In this document: in pieces, positions 27,642 through 35,893 of the stretch
How the letters are laid out: the number at the start of each line of letters is the position of its first letter
Position numbering within the stretch: position 1 is the stretch's first letter
Origin: Acidobacteriota bacterium
GTDB lineage: Bacteria > Acidobacteriota > Blastocatellia > Pyrinomonadales > Pyrinomonadaceae
Length of the DNA stretch: 64,000 nt
Assembly (NCBI GenBank): GCA_023389035.1
Contig: JAEWFC010000024.1
Coordinates: 1-64,000, forward strand
Direction of reading: 5' to 3'
Translations under genes and position numbers: made by a program
The notes under the pieces: model-generated
Database searches by the model: none
The model's input: only the letters and a program-made list of their open reading frames with translations
What the model was told of the DNA's origin: nothing

Positions 27642-28831
27642 GCTTCGCTCCTCGTCGCGTTGACAGTCGCGATGTCTTTGTCGCCGCGGCCTGACAGATT
27701 CACCAGGATGATGCTGTCTTTGGGCATATCGCCGGCGACCTTCAATGCGTGAGCGACGGCGTGAGCGGATTCAAGTGCGGGAATGATGCCTTCCGTTCTC
27801 GATAGCATTTCGAAAGCTTGCAAAGCCTCGCTGTCGCTCGCGGTCGTATACTCGATCCGTCCCATGTCGTGCAGAAATGCATGTTCGGGGCCGACCGATG
27901 CATAATCGAGTCCGGCGGAGATCGAATGTGTCGTCGCGATCTGTCCGGCATCGTCCTGCAATAAATAGCTCTTTGTTCCATGAAGCACGCCGGCGACGCT
28001 GCCGCGAAGAAATCGGGCGGCGTGATCTCCGATATCCGTTCCAATTCCGCCCGCTTCGACTCCGCACATTCGAACTTCTTCATTGCCGAGGAAGTCATGA
28101 AAAAGACCGATCGCATTGGAGCCGCCGCCAACGCAAGCTATCAGCAGATCAGGCAGCTGGCCTTCCATATCGAGGATCTGTTTGCGAGCTTCGCGGCCAA
28201 TGACCCGTTGAAATTCCCGCACCATTAACGGATACGGGTGCGGGCCGAGAGCGGATCCGATCAGGTAATAGGTAGATTCGAAATTCGTCACCCAATCCCG
28301 AAGAGCTTCATTGATCGCGTCCTTTAACGTCCGCGAACCAGATTCCACGCCGCGGACCTCGGCCCCGAGCATCTCCATTTGTGTCACGTTTGCCTGCTGT
28401 CGCCGCATATCCTCGGTGCCCATGTAAACAACGCATTCGATACCGAAATTGGCACAAACGGTAGCGGTCGCGACGCCATGCTGTCCGGCACCTGTTTCCG
28501 CGATCACACGTTTTTTCCCCATCCGCCGCGCGATCAGGATCTGCCCGATACAGTTATTGATCTTGTGGGCTCCGGTGTGATTCAGGTCTTCGCGTTTCAG
28601 ATAGATCTTTGCACCGCCCGCGATCTCCGTGAGCCGCCGGGCGAAATAGAGCGGTGATGGCCGGCCGACAAAGTGCTTGAGGATGTGGTCATATTCCGCC
28701 CAAAAATCAGGGTCCTGACGGCACTGAAAAAAGCACTCCCTTAGCTCGTCGACCGGCGCAGCAAGTGTCTCGGGGATATAGCGTCCACCGTACTCACCCC
28801 AATGTCCTCGTTCATTTGGTTCGTAATTCAT
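27638..28831 (-). CDS. trpB: Tryptophan synthase beta chain
   Basis: The PLP enzyme joins indole and serine to make tryptophan. The 397-residue protein has Schiff-base Lys90 in HTGAHKINN, the phosphate-binding GGGSNAIG, and the ends FGEYGG-like (WGEYGGRYIPE) and SGRGDKD typical of TrpB1. It overlaps trpF upstream and trpA downstream by 4 bp each, consistent with the equimolar alpha2beta2 complex. Confidence 0.97.
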   Translation of the reverse strand: MNYEPNERGHWGEYGGRYIPETLAAPVDELRECFFQCRQDPDFWAEYDHILKHFVGRPSPLYFARRLTEIAGGAKIYLKREDLNHTGAHKINNCIGQILIARRMGKKRVIAETGAGQHGVATATVCANFGIECVVYMGTEDMRRQQANVTQMEMLGAEVRGVESGSRTLKDAINEALRDWVTNFESTYYLIGSALGPHPYPLMVREFQRVIGREARKQILDMEGQLPDLLIACVGGGSNAIGLFHDFLGNEEVRMCGVEAGGIGTDIGDHAARFLRGSVAGVLHGTKSYLLQDDAGQIATTHSISAGLDYASVGPEHAFLHDMGRIEYTTASDSEALQAFEMLSRTEGIIPALESAHAVAHALKVAGDMPKDSIILVNLSGRGDKDIATVNATRSEA

Positions 28832-29451
28832 GCGTTCTTTGCGTTCTTGATGAACGACTCCATTAATGCAAGGTCTTTTTTCCCCGGCCGTGATTCTACG
28901 CCGCTTGCTACGTCGACTGCATATGGCTCAACGCTGCGAATCGCTTTGGCCACATTCTCCGGCGTCAGACCTCCTGCCAGATAAAGTTGTTTGACGACGG
29001 CCTTGACCGTTCGAGCCATGGCCCAATTGACTACAGTGCCCGTCCCGCCTCTGGCGGCCGGGGAGTATCCATCCAGCAGTATTGCGTCCGAGCCGGTTTC
29101 GGCAGCCGCTCCCGGATCGAAATGATCTGAAACCCTCAATGCCTTGATCACTCGCACGCAGCTGGCCGATCGGAACTTGCTGACATATTCCGGGGATTCG
29201 TCACCGTGAAACTGAACGGTGTTGATACCAGAGATCTCTACTGTCGATGCCACGTCTTCGTTCGAAGAATTTACAAATACTCCAACGAGTTCCATTCGTC
29301 CGAGCTTGTTTACGATCGTCCGAACTTTTCGTGGCTCCACATACCGAGGACTGTTGACGTAGAAATTGAATCCCAGCGAATCCGCGCCGAAGTCCTTTGC
29401 TGCCATCGCATCATCGAAATTTGTGATCCCGCAGATCTTAACCACTGTCAC
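28828..29451 (-). CDS. trpF: Phosphoribosylanthranilate isomerase
   Basis: This enzyme performs the Amadori rearrangement of phosphoribosyl-anthranilate. The 207-residue TIM barrel has the catalytic pair Cys7 (KICGIT) and Asp127 (ILLDGYSP) and the C-terminal phosphate-binding AVDVASGVES. It is a separate gene, not fused to trpC. 4-bp overlaps link it to trpC and trpB. Confidence 0.96.
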   Translation of the reverse strand: MTVVKICGITNFDDAMAAKDFGADSLGFNFYVNSPRYVEPRKVRTIVNKLGRMELVGVFVNSSNEDVASTVEISGINTVQFHGDESPEYVSKFRSASCVRVIKALRVSDHFDPGAAAETGSDAILLDGYSPAARGGTGTVVNWAMARTVKAVVKQLYLAGGLTPENVAKAIRSVEPYAVDVASGVESRPGKKDLALMESFIKNAKNA

Positions 29452-30242
29452 TCTTCACCTCCAATTAGGTGTCGAACCGCCGCCTCAGGGTCCAAACTTT
29501 GCATCAGAGACTCGCCGATCAAAAATGCGGAGTACCCTGAGGCTGACAGCTCTGCGATCTGTTCCGGCGAATCGATGCCGCTTTCTGAGATCATGATCAC
29601 ACCATCCGGACGGTCTGCGATCAGTTCGCGCGAGACGTCCATCGATATCGAAAACGTTCGGAGATCACGGTTGTTTACCCCTATCAGCTTGGCGCCGAGT
29701 TCAGTCGCGATCGCAAGTTCGCTTCGATCGTGGACCTCAACTACCGTATCTATACAAAGCCTGGATGCGGTCGCCAACAGTTTGCCGAGCTGTCGCGTCT
29801 CGAGAGCGGCAACGATCAGCAGCACCGCATCCGCCCCGGCCGCCGCCGATTCGAACAGTTGATATTCATCGACGATAAAGTCTTTTCGAAGCAGCGGAAT
29901 ATCGACGTGTTGTCTGACTGAGACCAGGTCATCTAGAGATCCGCAAAAGTGATCATGCTCCGTCAAGATCGACATTGCCGCCGCGCCGCCTGAACGGTAG
30001 GCGGCGGCCGCATCCACCGGCGACAACGAAACGTTGATCGGACCTTTCGACGGAGATGAACGCTTAAATTCGGCAATGATTCGGGGACCCGGCAGGGAAG
30101 CGAGTGCGGTTGAGAATCGGTTGGCACGACGGTCGGAATTGTCGAGACGCTCTTCAAGTTCGGCCTGCGGCAGAAGCTCCTTTTCTCGACGCAACCTAGC
30201 CTGCCGGAGACTGATGATCTTATCCAAATATGTTGCGCTCAC
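29448..30242 (-). CDS. trpC: Indole-3-glycerol phosphate synthase
   Basis: It closes the indole ring in tryptophan synthesis. The 264-residue barrel shows IAEFKRSSPSKGPI near the N-terminus, LRKDFIVDEYQ, GVNNRDLRTF and VMISESGI. The start is taken as GTG 30242 because it overlaps the trpD stop by 4 bp (GTGA), as at the other junctions of the operon; a frame reaching 30278 would run into trpD. Confidence 0.95.
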   Translation of the reverse strand: MSATYLDKIISLRQARLRREKELLPQAELEERLDNSDRRANRFSTALASLPGPRIIAEFKRSSPSKGPINVSLSPVDAAAAYRSGGAAAMSILTEHDHFCGSLDDLVSVRQHVDIPLLRKDFIVDEYQLFESAAAGADAVLLIVAALETRQLGKLLATASRLCIDTVVEVHDRSELAIATELGAKLIGVNNRDLRTFSISMDVSRELIADRPDGVIMISESGIDSPEQIAELSASGYSAFLIGESLMQSLDPEAAVRHLIGGEE

Positions 30243-31258
30243 CTGGCTGCCTCCGCCGCGAGTTCTTTCAGCTTCCACTTCGCACGCCCTGCCCGCAGCC
30301 CGTCTCGCACTTCATCCGCACTTGAGGTCGAGCCGTTTTCGCTTACCAACCGCAAGGCCGCCACAGCGTTCAACAATACCAAGTCTTCGGCCTCGGCGAT
30401 CTCTCGCTGACCTGACAAAACGCCACGGATCATCGCTGCACTTTTCCTTGAACTTTCCACATTGAGGTGTTCGTCCTTTCCGGCTGTGATACCGAAATGT
30501 TCAGGCTCGATCTCGAACTGCCGGACCATGTCGCCCGTGACCTCGGCAACAAATGTCTTTCCGCTAAGTGAGATCTCGTCGAGGCCGTTCTCGCCATGCA
30601 CCACCCACGAGCGGACCGTCCCGAGACTGGCGAGTGCGTTCCCCATCTTTGATACGAGTTTCCGGTCCCAGACACCGATGAGCTGGTGGCCGGCCGATGC
30701 CGGATTGCTCAACGGGCCGATACAGTTAAAGATCGTTGGAAAACCAAGGCCGCGCCGAACCTTAGCGAGTGTCGGCGAAAGGCCGTGGTAGTTGGGAGCA
30801 TACATAAAACAGATGCCCGTTTTCTCCAGACATCGTTCTGCGGCGGATGCATCTATCGCGGGCTCGATGCCGAGTTCCGCGAGCACATCCGAACTTCCCG
30901 AAGCGCTCGTTGCGGCCTTATTCCCATGTTTTGCCACAGCGAACCCTTCACCCGCGACAACAAATGACGCTGCGGTGGAAACATTAAATGTCTTAGACTG
31001 GCTGCCGCCTGTCCCGACTATATCAACCAGAGCTTCCCGGTCCGACGTGACTCGCTTCATCCGTGAACGCATGACGGCAGCTAGACAGAATATCTCGTCT
31101 TCCTCTATTCCTTTTTTGTTCCACGCTTGCAGCACTTCGGCGATCAATGCCTCATCTGCGGACGAGATCAGCGCATCGAGAAGCGATTCAGCATCGGCGA
31201 CATCGAGACCGCGTCGCGAGTGAAATCTTCCGGCATATTTTTTCAACAGTGAGCTCAT
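30239..31258 (-). CDS. trpD: Anthranilate phosphoribosyltransferase
   Basis: It transfers the phosphoribosyl group from PRPP to anthranilate. The 339-residue protein contains the glycine-rich PRPP site VDIVGTGGSQSKTFNVSTAASFV, followed by KHGNKAATSASGSSDVLAELG and the DEISL segment near residue 220. It has no fused glutaminase domain. Both ends overlap neighbours by 4 bp. Confidence 0.96.
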   Translation of the reverse strand: MSSLLKKYAGRFHSRRGLDVADAESLLDALISSADEALIAEVLQAWNKKGIEEDEIFCLAAVMRSRMKRVTSDREALVDIVGTGGSQSKTFNVSTAASFVVAGEGFAVAKHGNKAATSASGSSDVLAELGIEPAIDASAAERCLEKTGICFMYAPNYHGLSPTLAKVRRGLGFPTIFNCIGPLSNPASAGHQLIGVWDRKLVSKMGNALASLGTVRSWVVHGENGLDEISLSGKTFVAEVTGDMVRQFEIEPEHFGITAGKDEHLNVESSRKSAAMIRGVLSGQREIAEAEDLVLLNAVAALRLVSENGSTSSADEVRDGLRAGRAKWKLKELAAEAAR

Positions 31259-32730
31259 CGCTGTTCAGCTGCCTCGATGGCCCGGATCAATGCCGAGGCC
31301 TTGTTTATCGTTTCCCGGTATTCGGAATCGGGATCCGAATCGGCGACGATACCCGCACCCGCCTGAATATGTGCGATGCCGTTCTCAACGACCATCGTCC
31401 TTATCGCGATACAAGTGTCCATATTGCCTGCATAATCGAAATATCCGACTGCGCCTGAATACAGGCCACGCGGTGTCGGTTCGAGTCGACATATCATCTT
31501 GATCGCGTTGACTTTCGGAGCACCCGATACAGTGCCGGCCGGAAAGCACGCTGCAAGAGCGTCGAACCGATCGCGACCTTTACTTAGTTTCGCCGTGAGA
31601 CGCGTCACCAGATGCTGAACATGCGAGTATTTCTCGACGCTCATTACATCGGATGCCGAAACGGTACCGAAATCCGCCACGCGGCCGAGGTCGTTTCGGC
31701 CGAGATCGACCAACATCATATGCTCGGCGACCTCCTTCGCGTCGGCCCGCATTTCCTCAGAAAAAGAATCATCCTCATCAGGTGTCAAGCCTCGCGGCCG
31801 AGTTCCGGCGATCGGCCTATATTCGAGACTCGGACCGCTTGCGCGTACGAGCATTTCAGGAGATGAACCGATAACAGAACGGTCCCCGAAGTTAATAAGG
31901 AACATATACGGCGAAGGGTTTATCGAACGCATTGCACGGTAGATAGCGACGGGTGACGCGGCTGTCCGACGTGTAAATCGCTGCGACAGCACTACCTGAT
32001 AAGCATCGCCTGCGAAGATAGCAGACTTAATTTCTCCGACGGCGTCGGTGAACTCTTTCCGTGAGAGATTAGACGTAACGCTCGCATCTTTCATTGGCGC
32101 ATGTTCGTCGGGCAGCTCCACCGGTGCAGTTTCTAAACGTCTGCGGATCGAGGCGTTAGTCGCCTTTGCGTTTTCAATGAGATCGCGTAGCTGTTCGTCG
32201 TTGCCCTCTGCATCTTGGCTATAGACCAGCGAGATGATACTAATCAGTTGCTTTGCGTGATCGAACGCGACGACGGTCCGGCAAAACAAGAAAGCGGCCT
32301 CGTCTTCTGACCCGCTCAAGGATGTTTCCAATGACGGCTCGAACCATCTGGCACATGAAAAGTTCATCGTGCCGATCGCACCCCCGGCAAAGCTGGGAAG
32401 TCCGGGATCGGGAGTAAGCCGATTCTCGGAAAAATGCCGGCGAAGGAAGTCGATCGTCGAAACTGAGAGATTGGTAGTGCCTCCCGCGTCTGATATCGAT
32501 ACCGACCGGTCATTTCCGGTAAGAGTAAATTCCGGCCTCACGCCGATGAATGAAAATCTTCCTAGCGATTCGCCGCCCTCGACCGATTCCAACAAGAATG
32601 ACCGTGTCTCTCCCGAAGCCAATTTCAAGTAGACCGCGAGCGGCGTTAGTAGATCGGCACTGATCGTCTCAACCACGGGCAGAACCGTCGCTATCGAGGG
32701 CGTTGTAAGAAATTCTTGTATATCGTGCAT
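31255..32730 (-). CDS. trpE: Anthranilate synthase component I
   Basis: It converts chorismate to anthranilate using ammonia or glutamine supplied by a partner amidotransferase. The 491-residue protein has the N-terminal LLES motif (RSFLLESVEGGESLGRFSF) associated with tryptophan feedback binding, and the catalytic C-terminal half with GSSPEMLVR, RPIAGTRPRG, AEHMMLVDLGRNDLGR and GAPKVNAIKMI. No trpG follows; the next gene is trpD, so a glutaminase must be encoded elsewhere, perhaps a shared PabA. The start codon lies directly behind the T-run of a terminator hairpin, so expression should depend on readthrough. Confidence 0.96.
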   Translation of the reverse strand: MHDIQEFLTTPSIATVLPVVETISADLLTPLAVYLKLASGETRSFLLESVEGGESLGRFSFIGVRPEFTLTGNDRSVSISDAGGTTNLSVSTIDFLRRHFSENRLTPDPGLPSFAGGAIGTMNFSCARWFEPSLETSLSGSEDEAAFLFCRTVVAFDHAKQLISIISLVYSQDAEGNDEQLRDLIENAKATNASIRRRLETAPVELPDEHAPMKDASVTSNLSRKEFTDAVGEIKSAIFAGDAYQVVLSQRFTRRTAASPVAIYRAMRSINPSPYMFLINFGDRSVIGSSPEMLVRASGPSLEYRPIAGTRPRGLTPDEDDSFSEEMRADAKEVAEHMMLVDLGRNDLGRVADFGTVSASDVMSVEKYSHVQHLVTRLTAKLSKGRDRFDALAACFPAGTVSGAPKVNAIKMICRLEPTPRGLYSGAVGYFDYAGNMDTCIAIRTMVVENGIAHIQAGAGIVADSDPDSEYRETINKASALIRAIEAAEQR

Positions 32731-32762
32731 AAAAAAACCGCCGATCTTTTTGGATCGGCGGT
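32731..32762 (-). terminator. trp attenuator terminator hairpin
   Basis: In the mRNA sense the arms ACCGCCGATC and GATCGGCGGT form a perfect 10-bp stem with a 6-nt loop (CAAAAA), followed by a run of T residues that ends at the trpE ATG. Two 5-nt segments upstream could compete for the 5' arm: GCGGT (32835-32831), about 10 nt past the second Trp codon of the leader, and GATCG near 32815. Both are short, so the antiterminator is not resolved by eye. Confidence 0.88.
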
Positions 32763-32793
32763 ATTGCTCGGAAACGGAGAATCTGACTTTGAC

Positions 32794-32895
32794 CTAGGAG
32801 TCGTGGACAGAAACGATCGTTGGAGGATAGACCGCGCGCAAAAGCCAGCTATGCCAGCTCATTAGGGCGATCTCGATGTTTCGGTTCATAGTCAT
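32794..32895 (-). CDS. trpL: trp operon leader peptide with two Trp codons
   Basis: A 33-codon frame starts MTMNRNIEIALMSWHSWLLR and ends with TAG 31 bp before the terminator hairpin. Trp codons are residues 14 (32856-32854) and 17 (32847-32845), in SWHSW. The layout of promoter, short peptide with clustered Trp codons, terminator, then trpE is that of classical ribosome-mediated attenuation: scarce Trp-tRNA stalls the ribosome at these codons and prevents the terminator. The first ATG is only about 7 nt past the predicted -10, so the message may be leaderless, as reported for rhizobial trpL. A second in-frame ATG is at 32889. No Shine-Dalgarno is present. Confidence 0.82.
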   Translation of the reverse strand: MTMNRNIEIALMSWHSWLLRAVYPPTIVSVHDS

Positions 32896-32902
32896 GCACG
32901 AA

Positions 32903-32933
32903 ATTAGTAACAAAATTTGGGTGCGTTTGTCAA
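32903..32933 (-). promoter_or_regulatory. trp operon promoter
   Basis: On the minus strand a perfect -35 TTGACA (32933-32928) begins directly after the argS stop. A -10 TTACTAAT (32910-32903) follows at 17-18 nt. Predicted transcription start is near 32897, almost at the leader ATG. Confidence 0.7.
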
Positions 32934-34943
32934 TTACATTCGGTCAGGAACGCTGATTCCCATTGTTTTTAGTGCTGCAGTGAGTGAACCGCGGACGATA
33001 TCAGCAACGGCAATAAGCGTCGCCCGCTTTATTGCGTACGGTTCGGGCAATATCTTGTGGTGGTGATAGAACAAGTTAAAGGCTTTGGCGAGATTGAATG
33101 TATATTTCGCCAAAATTGCCGGTTCATTGGCCCGGGCCGCTTGATGCACCGTATCCTCCAGGCGTGAAGCAAGAGTGAGCATCGACCAAATTTCGCTGCC
33201 GGCTTCGGACGAAAAGACCGCGTTCAACGCCTCGGGGTTTGTCAGCGAACCTTTGATCGCGTCGAGCGATTCACCGCGCTCTTCAAGTTTTCGAAAAATG
33301 GAGTTGGCTCGAACGGCCGAATATTGACAGAAACAGCCTGTCTCGCCTTCAAACGACAGAGCTTCCTTGAAATCGAACACTATCACGGTGGTCCGTGTGA
33401 ACTTGAGCAAGAAATAACGTAGGGCGCCGACCGCGATCTGATGAGCAATGATCGTCTTTTCGGCTTGCGGCGCATCCGGATGTCTCGATTCCACCTCAGC
33501 GAGAGCGTTTTGCTCAAGGCGATCAAGCAGGTCATCTGCTTTTACACCAAGGCCCTTCCTGCCGCTCATTTCTATAAAACTGCGCGAGCGGTCTTCGTCG
33601 CTCAGTGCGAATCCGAGTTGCTCCGCGGCAGAGGGCGACAGAGCGACCATTTCGTAAGAAAGGTGCACGCTCGCGGCCTCGCCTTTTTCAGGATAGATCG
33701 CCGCAACGCCCTGTTTAACAATATCTTGCGGGTACGATTGCCGAGTGTCGATGACGTTATAGACAGTTTCGCCATGCCCGAATTCGGGTTTGCCTGCGTC
33801 AGCTTCCTTTGGGTTAGCGGTCGTTATCCAAACTTCCTGACCGTCTGCGTACGTGTGAAACCGCTTGTAGTGGAAATCCATTCCCAGGATACCAAGCTTC
33901 CACATCTGATAAGCGATGTCCTTGCCGGTGTAGGTTACCGTGCCGTTCGACCGAACAAGGATCTTGTCAGACTCGTGTTCATCGGTGCCCGCATGATCTT
34001 CAAAAGGCATTACCCAGCAACCGGCGTTCTTGCCTTCGGTCTCCAGATGGATAACCCCGAGCTGCTTCATCTGCTCGAATGCCTTATCCCAAAACTTGAG
34101 GTGCAGGATCTCTGATTCGCGAGGCAGCAGGTCATAGCGAATCCCGAACCGTTCCATCGTATCGACGATGCATTCGACGTTGCGGGTAGCAACGAAATCA
34201 GCAAGTTCGGCAGTTTCGTTGTCACCGGCCTCGATCAAGTGAAGGACCTCGGGTCGTTTGGCCTTTAGGTCTTCATCAACTTGGTATGCCTGACCGACGC
34301 GCGCGTATAGGTCCCAGCAATAGTAGTCGAACGTTTTACCGACAGATCTAAGCTCATTATCTAGAGCTTTTATCTGTTCTAAATTCATGTTCTCGATGAA
34401 CATGAAACCAACGACAACGTCCGCTACCTGAACGCCGGTGTTATCAATGTAATTTTGAACCTCGACCCGCTTACCGGTGGCCTTTAGTATTCGCTGAAAC
34501 GTGTCGCCGAGAACCGAATTCCGTACGTGGCCAATGTGTGCGGCCTTATTTGGATTAACTGAAGTGTGTTCGACGCAAACCTTTGCCGAATTATCGGTCG
34601 CGCTGGCCGGGAGCGGAGGATTGTTGAGGTTACGGACGAGAAAATCAGCCCGAGAATAGAAGATGTTCAGATAGCCGGGCCCGGCGATCTCGACGCGGTC
34701 GACAAATTCGTGCTTTTCTATCTCGGCTTTGATCGTTTCGGCGATCGCACGCGGATTTTGCTTCTCGCCAGTTGATTGCTTGATCAGCTTTGCGAGTTCG
34801 AATGCGACCGGGAATGCCAGATCGCCTAGCTCGGTCTTGGGCGGGATCTCAGAAGCTATCTGGTCCAGATCAATGCCGAATTTTTCTGATGCTGCGGTTC
34901 GCACCGCGTCACGCAATTGTTGCTGCAGCTCGATTATTGTCAT
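32934..34943 (-). CDS. argS: Arginyl-tRNA synthetase
   Basis: It charges tRNA-Arg. The 669-residue protein has the N-terminal Arg-tRNA-synthetase additional domain (about 1-90), the class I HIGH motif as HIGHVRNSVLGDTFQR, a KMSKS-like region EMSGRKGLGVKADDLLD, and a C-terminal DALR anticodon-binding domain (after TRTTVIVFDFKEAL). It is longer than the about 577 residues of the E. coli enzyme, with extra residues within the catalytic domain. It is followed immediately by the trp promoter; whether some trp transcription reads through from argS is unknown. Confidence 0.96.
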   Translation of the reverse strand: MTIIELQQQLRDAVRTAASEKFGIDLDQIASEIPPKTELGDLAFPVAFELAKLIKQSTGEKQNPRAIAETIKAEIEKHEFVDRVEIAGPGYLNIFYSRADFLVRNLNNPPLPASATDNSAKVCVEHTSVNPNKAAHIGHVRNSVLGDTFQRILKATGKRVEVQNYIDNTGVQVADVVVGFMFIENMNLEQIKALDNELRSVGKTFDYYCWDLYARVGQAYQVDEDLKAKRPEVLHLIEAGDNETAELADFVATRNVECIVDTMERFGIRYDLLPRESEILHLKFWDKAFEQMKQLGVIHLETEGKNAGCWVMPFEDHAGTDEHESDKILVRSNGTVTYTGKDIAYQMWKLGILGMDFHYKRFHTYADGQEVWITTANPKEADAGKPEFGHGETVYNVIDTRQSYPQDIVKQGVAAIYPEKGEAASVHLSYEMVALSPSAAEQLGFALSDEDRSRSFIEMSGRKGLGVKADDLLDRLEQNALAEVESRHPDAPQAEKTIIAHQIAVGALRYFLLKFTRTTVIVFDFKEALSFEGETGCFCQYSAVRANSIFRKLEERGESLDAIKGSLTNPEALNAVFSSEAGSEIWSMLTLASRLEDTVHQAARANEPAILAKYTFNLAKAFNLFYHHHKILPEPYAIKRATLIAVADIVRGSLTAALKTMGISVPDRM

Positions 34944-35012
34944 CTGTTATCGTCACGACGCGTCGCGCGGCGGAAACAGAGATTATACGAGCCGCGAGCG
35001 GCAATTCAAAAA

Positions 35013-35360
35013 CTAACGGATCGCAACCGTCAGAGAATAACGTGTGGCATTGCCGATATTATCGACGCAGATCGACTGATCACCGGTGACCTCGACCTGA
35101 TATGTATAGCTTGTCTCGCCGCTTTCCAAGATCTGCACTTTGCCAGATCGCGAACTGATGGTCGCGGTCAGCGTTTGCCCGCTCCTCGCACCGGCAAAAT
35201 AGCAGACGCGGCCGCCCGTCGCGACAGTTCCGCTAACGGTCGCCGAGGTTCGGCCTTTCGCAAAACGGATCCGTATGTCGCCGGCCGCATTAAGGTTGCC
35301 GAATAGCATTAAGAGAGCGGCGACGACGCCGATGAAAGCCGGGAATTTGCGTAATGTCAT
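35013..35360 (-). CDS. Secreted small beta-rich protein, unknown
   Basis: The 115-residue product has a signal peptide (RKFPAFIGVVAALLMLFGNLNAAG, cleavage near Ala26) and about 90 mature residues of alternating strands (SATVSGTVATGGRVCYFAGARSG; VQILESGETSYTYQVEVTGDQ; SICVDNIGNATRYSLTVAIR) like a small beta-sandwich. Two mature cysteines (in VCYF and SICV) could form a disulfide in the periplasm. GGAGG lies 9 nt before the ATG (35370-35374). No family is recognised. Confidence 0.65.
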   Translation of the reverse strand: MTLRKFPAFIGVVAALLMLFGNLNAAGDIRIRFAKGRTSATVSGTVATGGRVCYFAGARSGQTLTATISSRSGKVQILESGETSYTYQVEVTGDQSICVDNIGNATRYSLTVAIR

Positions 35361-35574
35361 ATTCTAGGTCCTCCGACAACAATCTACGCGGAATAAGTTG
35401 CGTTTTCGTATCGCGGGTGGTGAGTCCGATGGATCTTAAGCATTTTAATCTATGAATTGGCGATCTTTCGTTTGGTGGCCCACCGATATCCACCCGAAAT
35501 TAGGAGTGAACGCTAGGAAACTTCCGCCGTTCAGTACACGATCTCTCAAATTCTTTAACTAACTTTTTCTGTTT

Positions 35575-35784
35575 GTTGCGTAACTTTGCCTTTTTGTCAC
35601 GAGACTTTTGTCTTTTGTCACGAGACTTTTTACTTTTGTCGCGAGACTATTGTCTTTTGTCACGAGACTTTTTACTTTTGTCACGAGACTTTTCCTTTTT
35701 GTCACGAGACTTTTGTCTTTTGTCACGTGACATTTCTCTTTTGTTACGTGACATTTCTCTTTTGTCACGAGACTTTTCTGTTTT
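35575..35784. repeat. 21-bp tandem repeat array B (10 units)
   Basis: Ten in-register 21-bp units have the shared plus-strand core GTCACGAGACTTTTGTC plus TTTT; two units carry a perfect GTCACGTGAC palindrome or near it, and degenerate units flank the array. The minus strand reads as a continuous lysine-rich heptapeptide frame (VTKDKSL-like, 69 codons from an ATG at 35768). I treat it as a by-product of the period because codon choice simply copies the repeat and no Shine-Dalgarno precedes it. The array occupies most of the 533-bp gap between the secreted-protein gene and larC; the rest shows nothing notable. Confidence 0.93.
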
Positions 35785-35893
35785 GTTATCTGCCTTTCCC
35801 ATCATTTTTTACGCATTCAGAGCGCTCGTCTTTATGGAAGTAGCGGGAGCGGTGTTTTTTGTTTTACGGCAAAAGGGCTAGAATTTTACTTTT

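Noticed and set aside
35559..35768. Minus-strand 69-codon Lys-rich frame through repeat array B
   Set aside because: It follows from the 21-bp period being divisible by three; it has no Shine-Dalgarno and codons copy the repeat unit.
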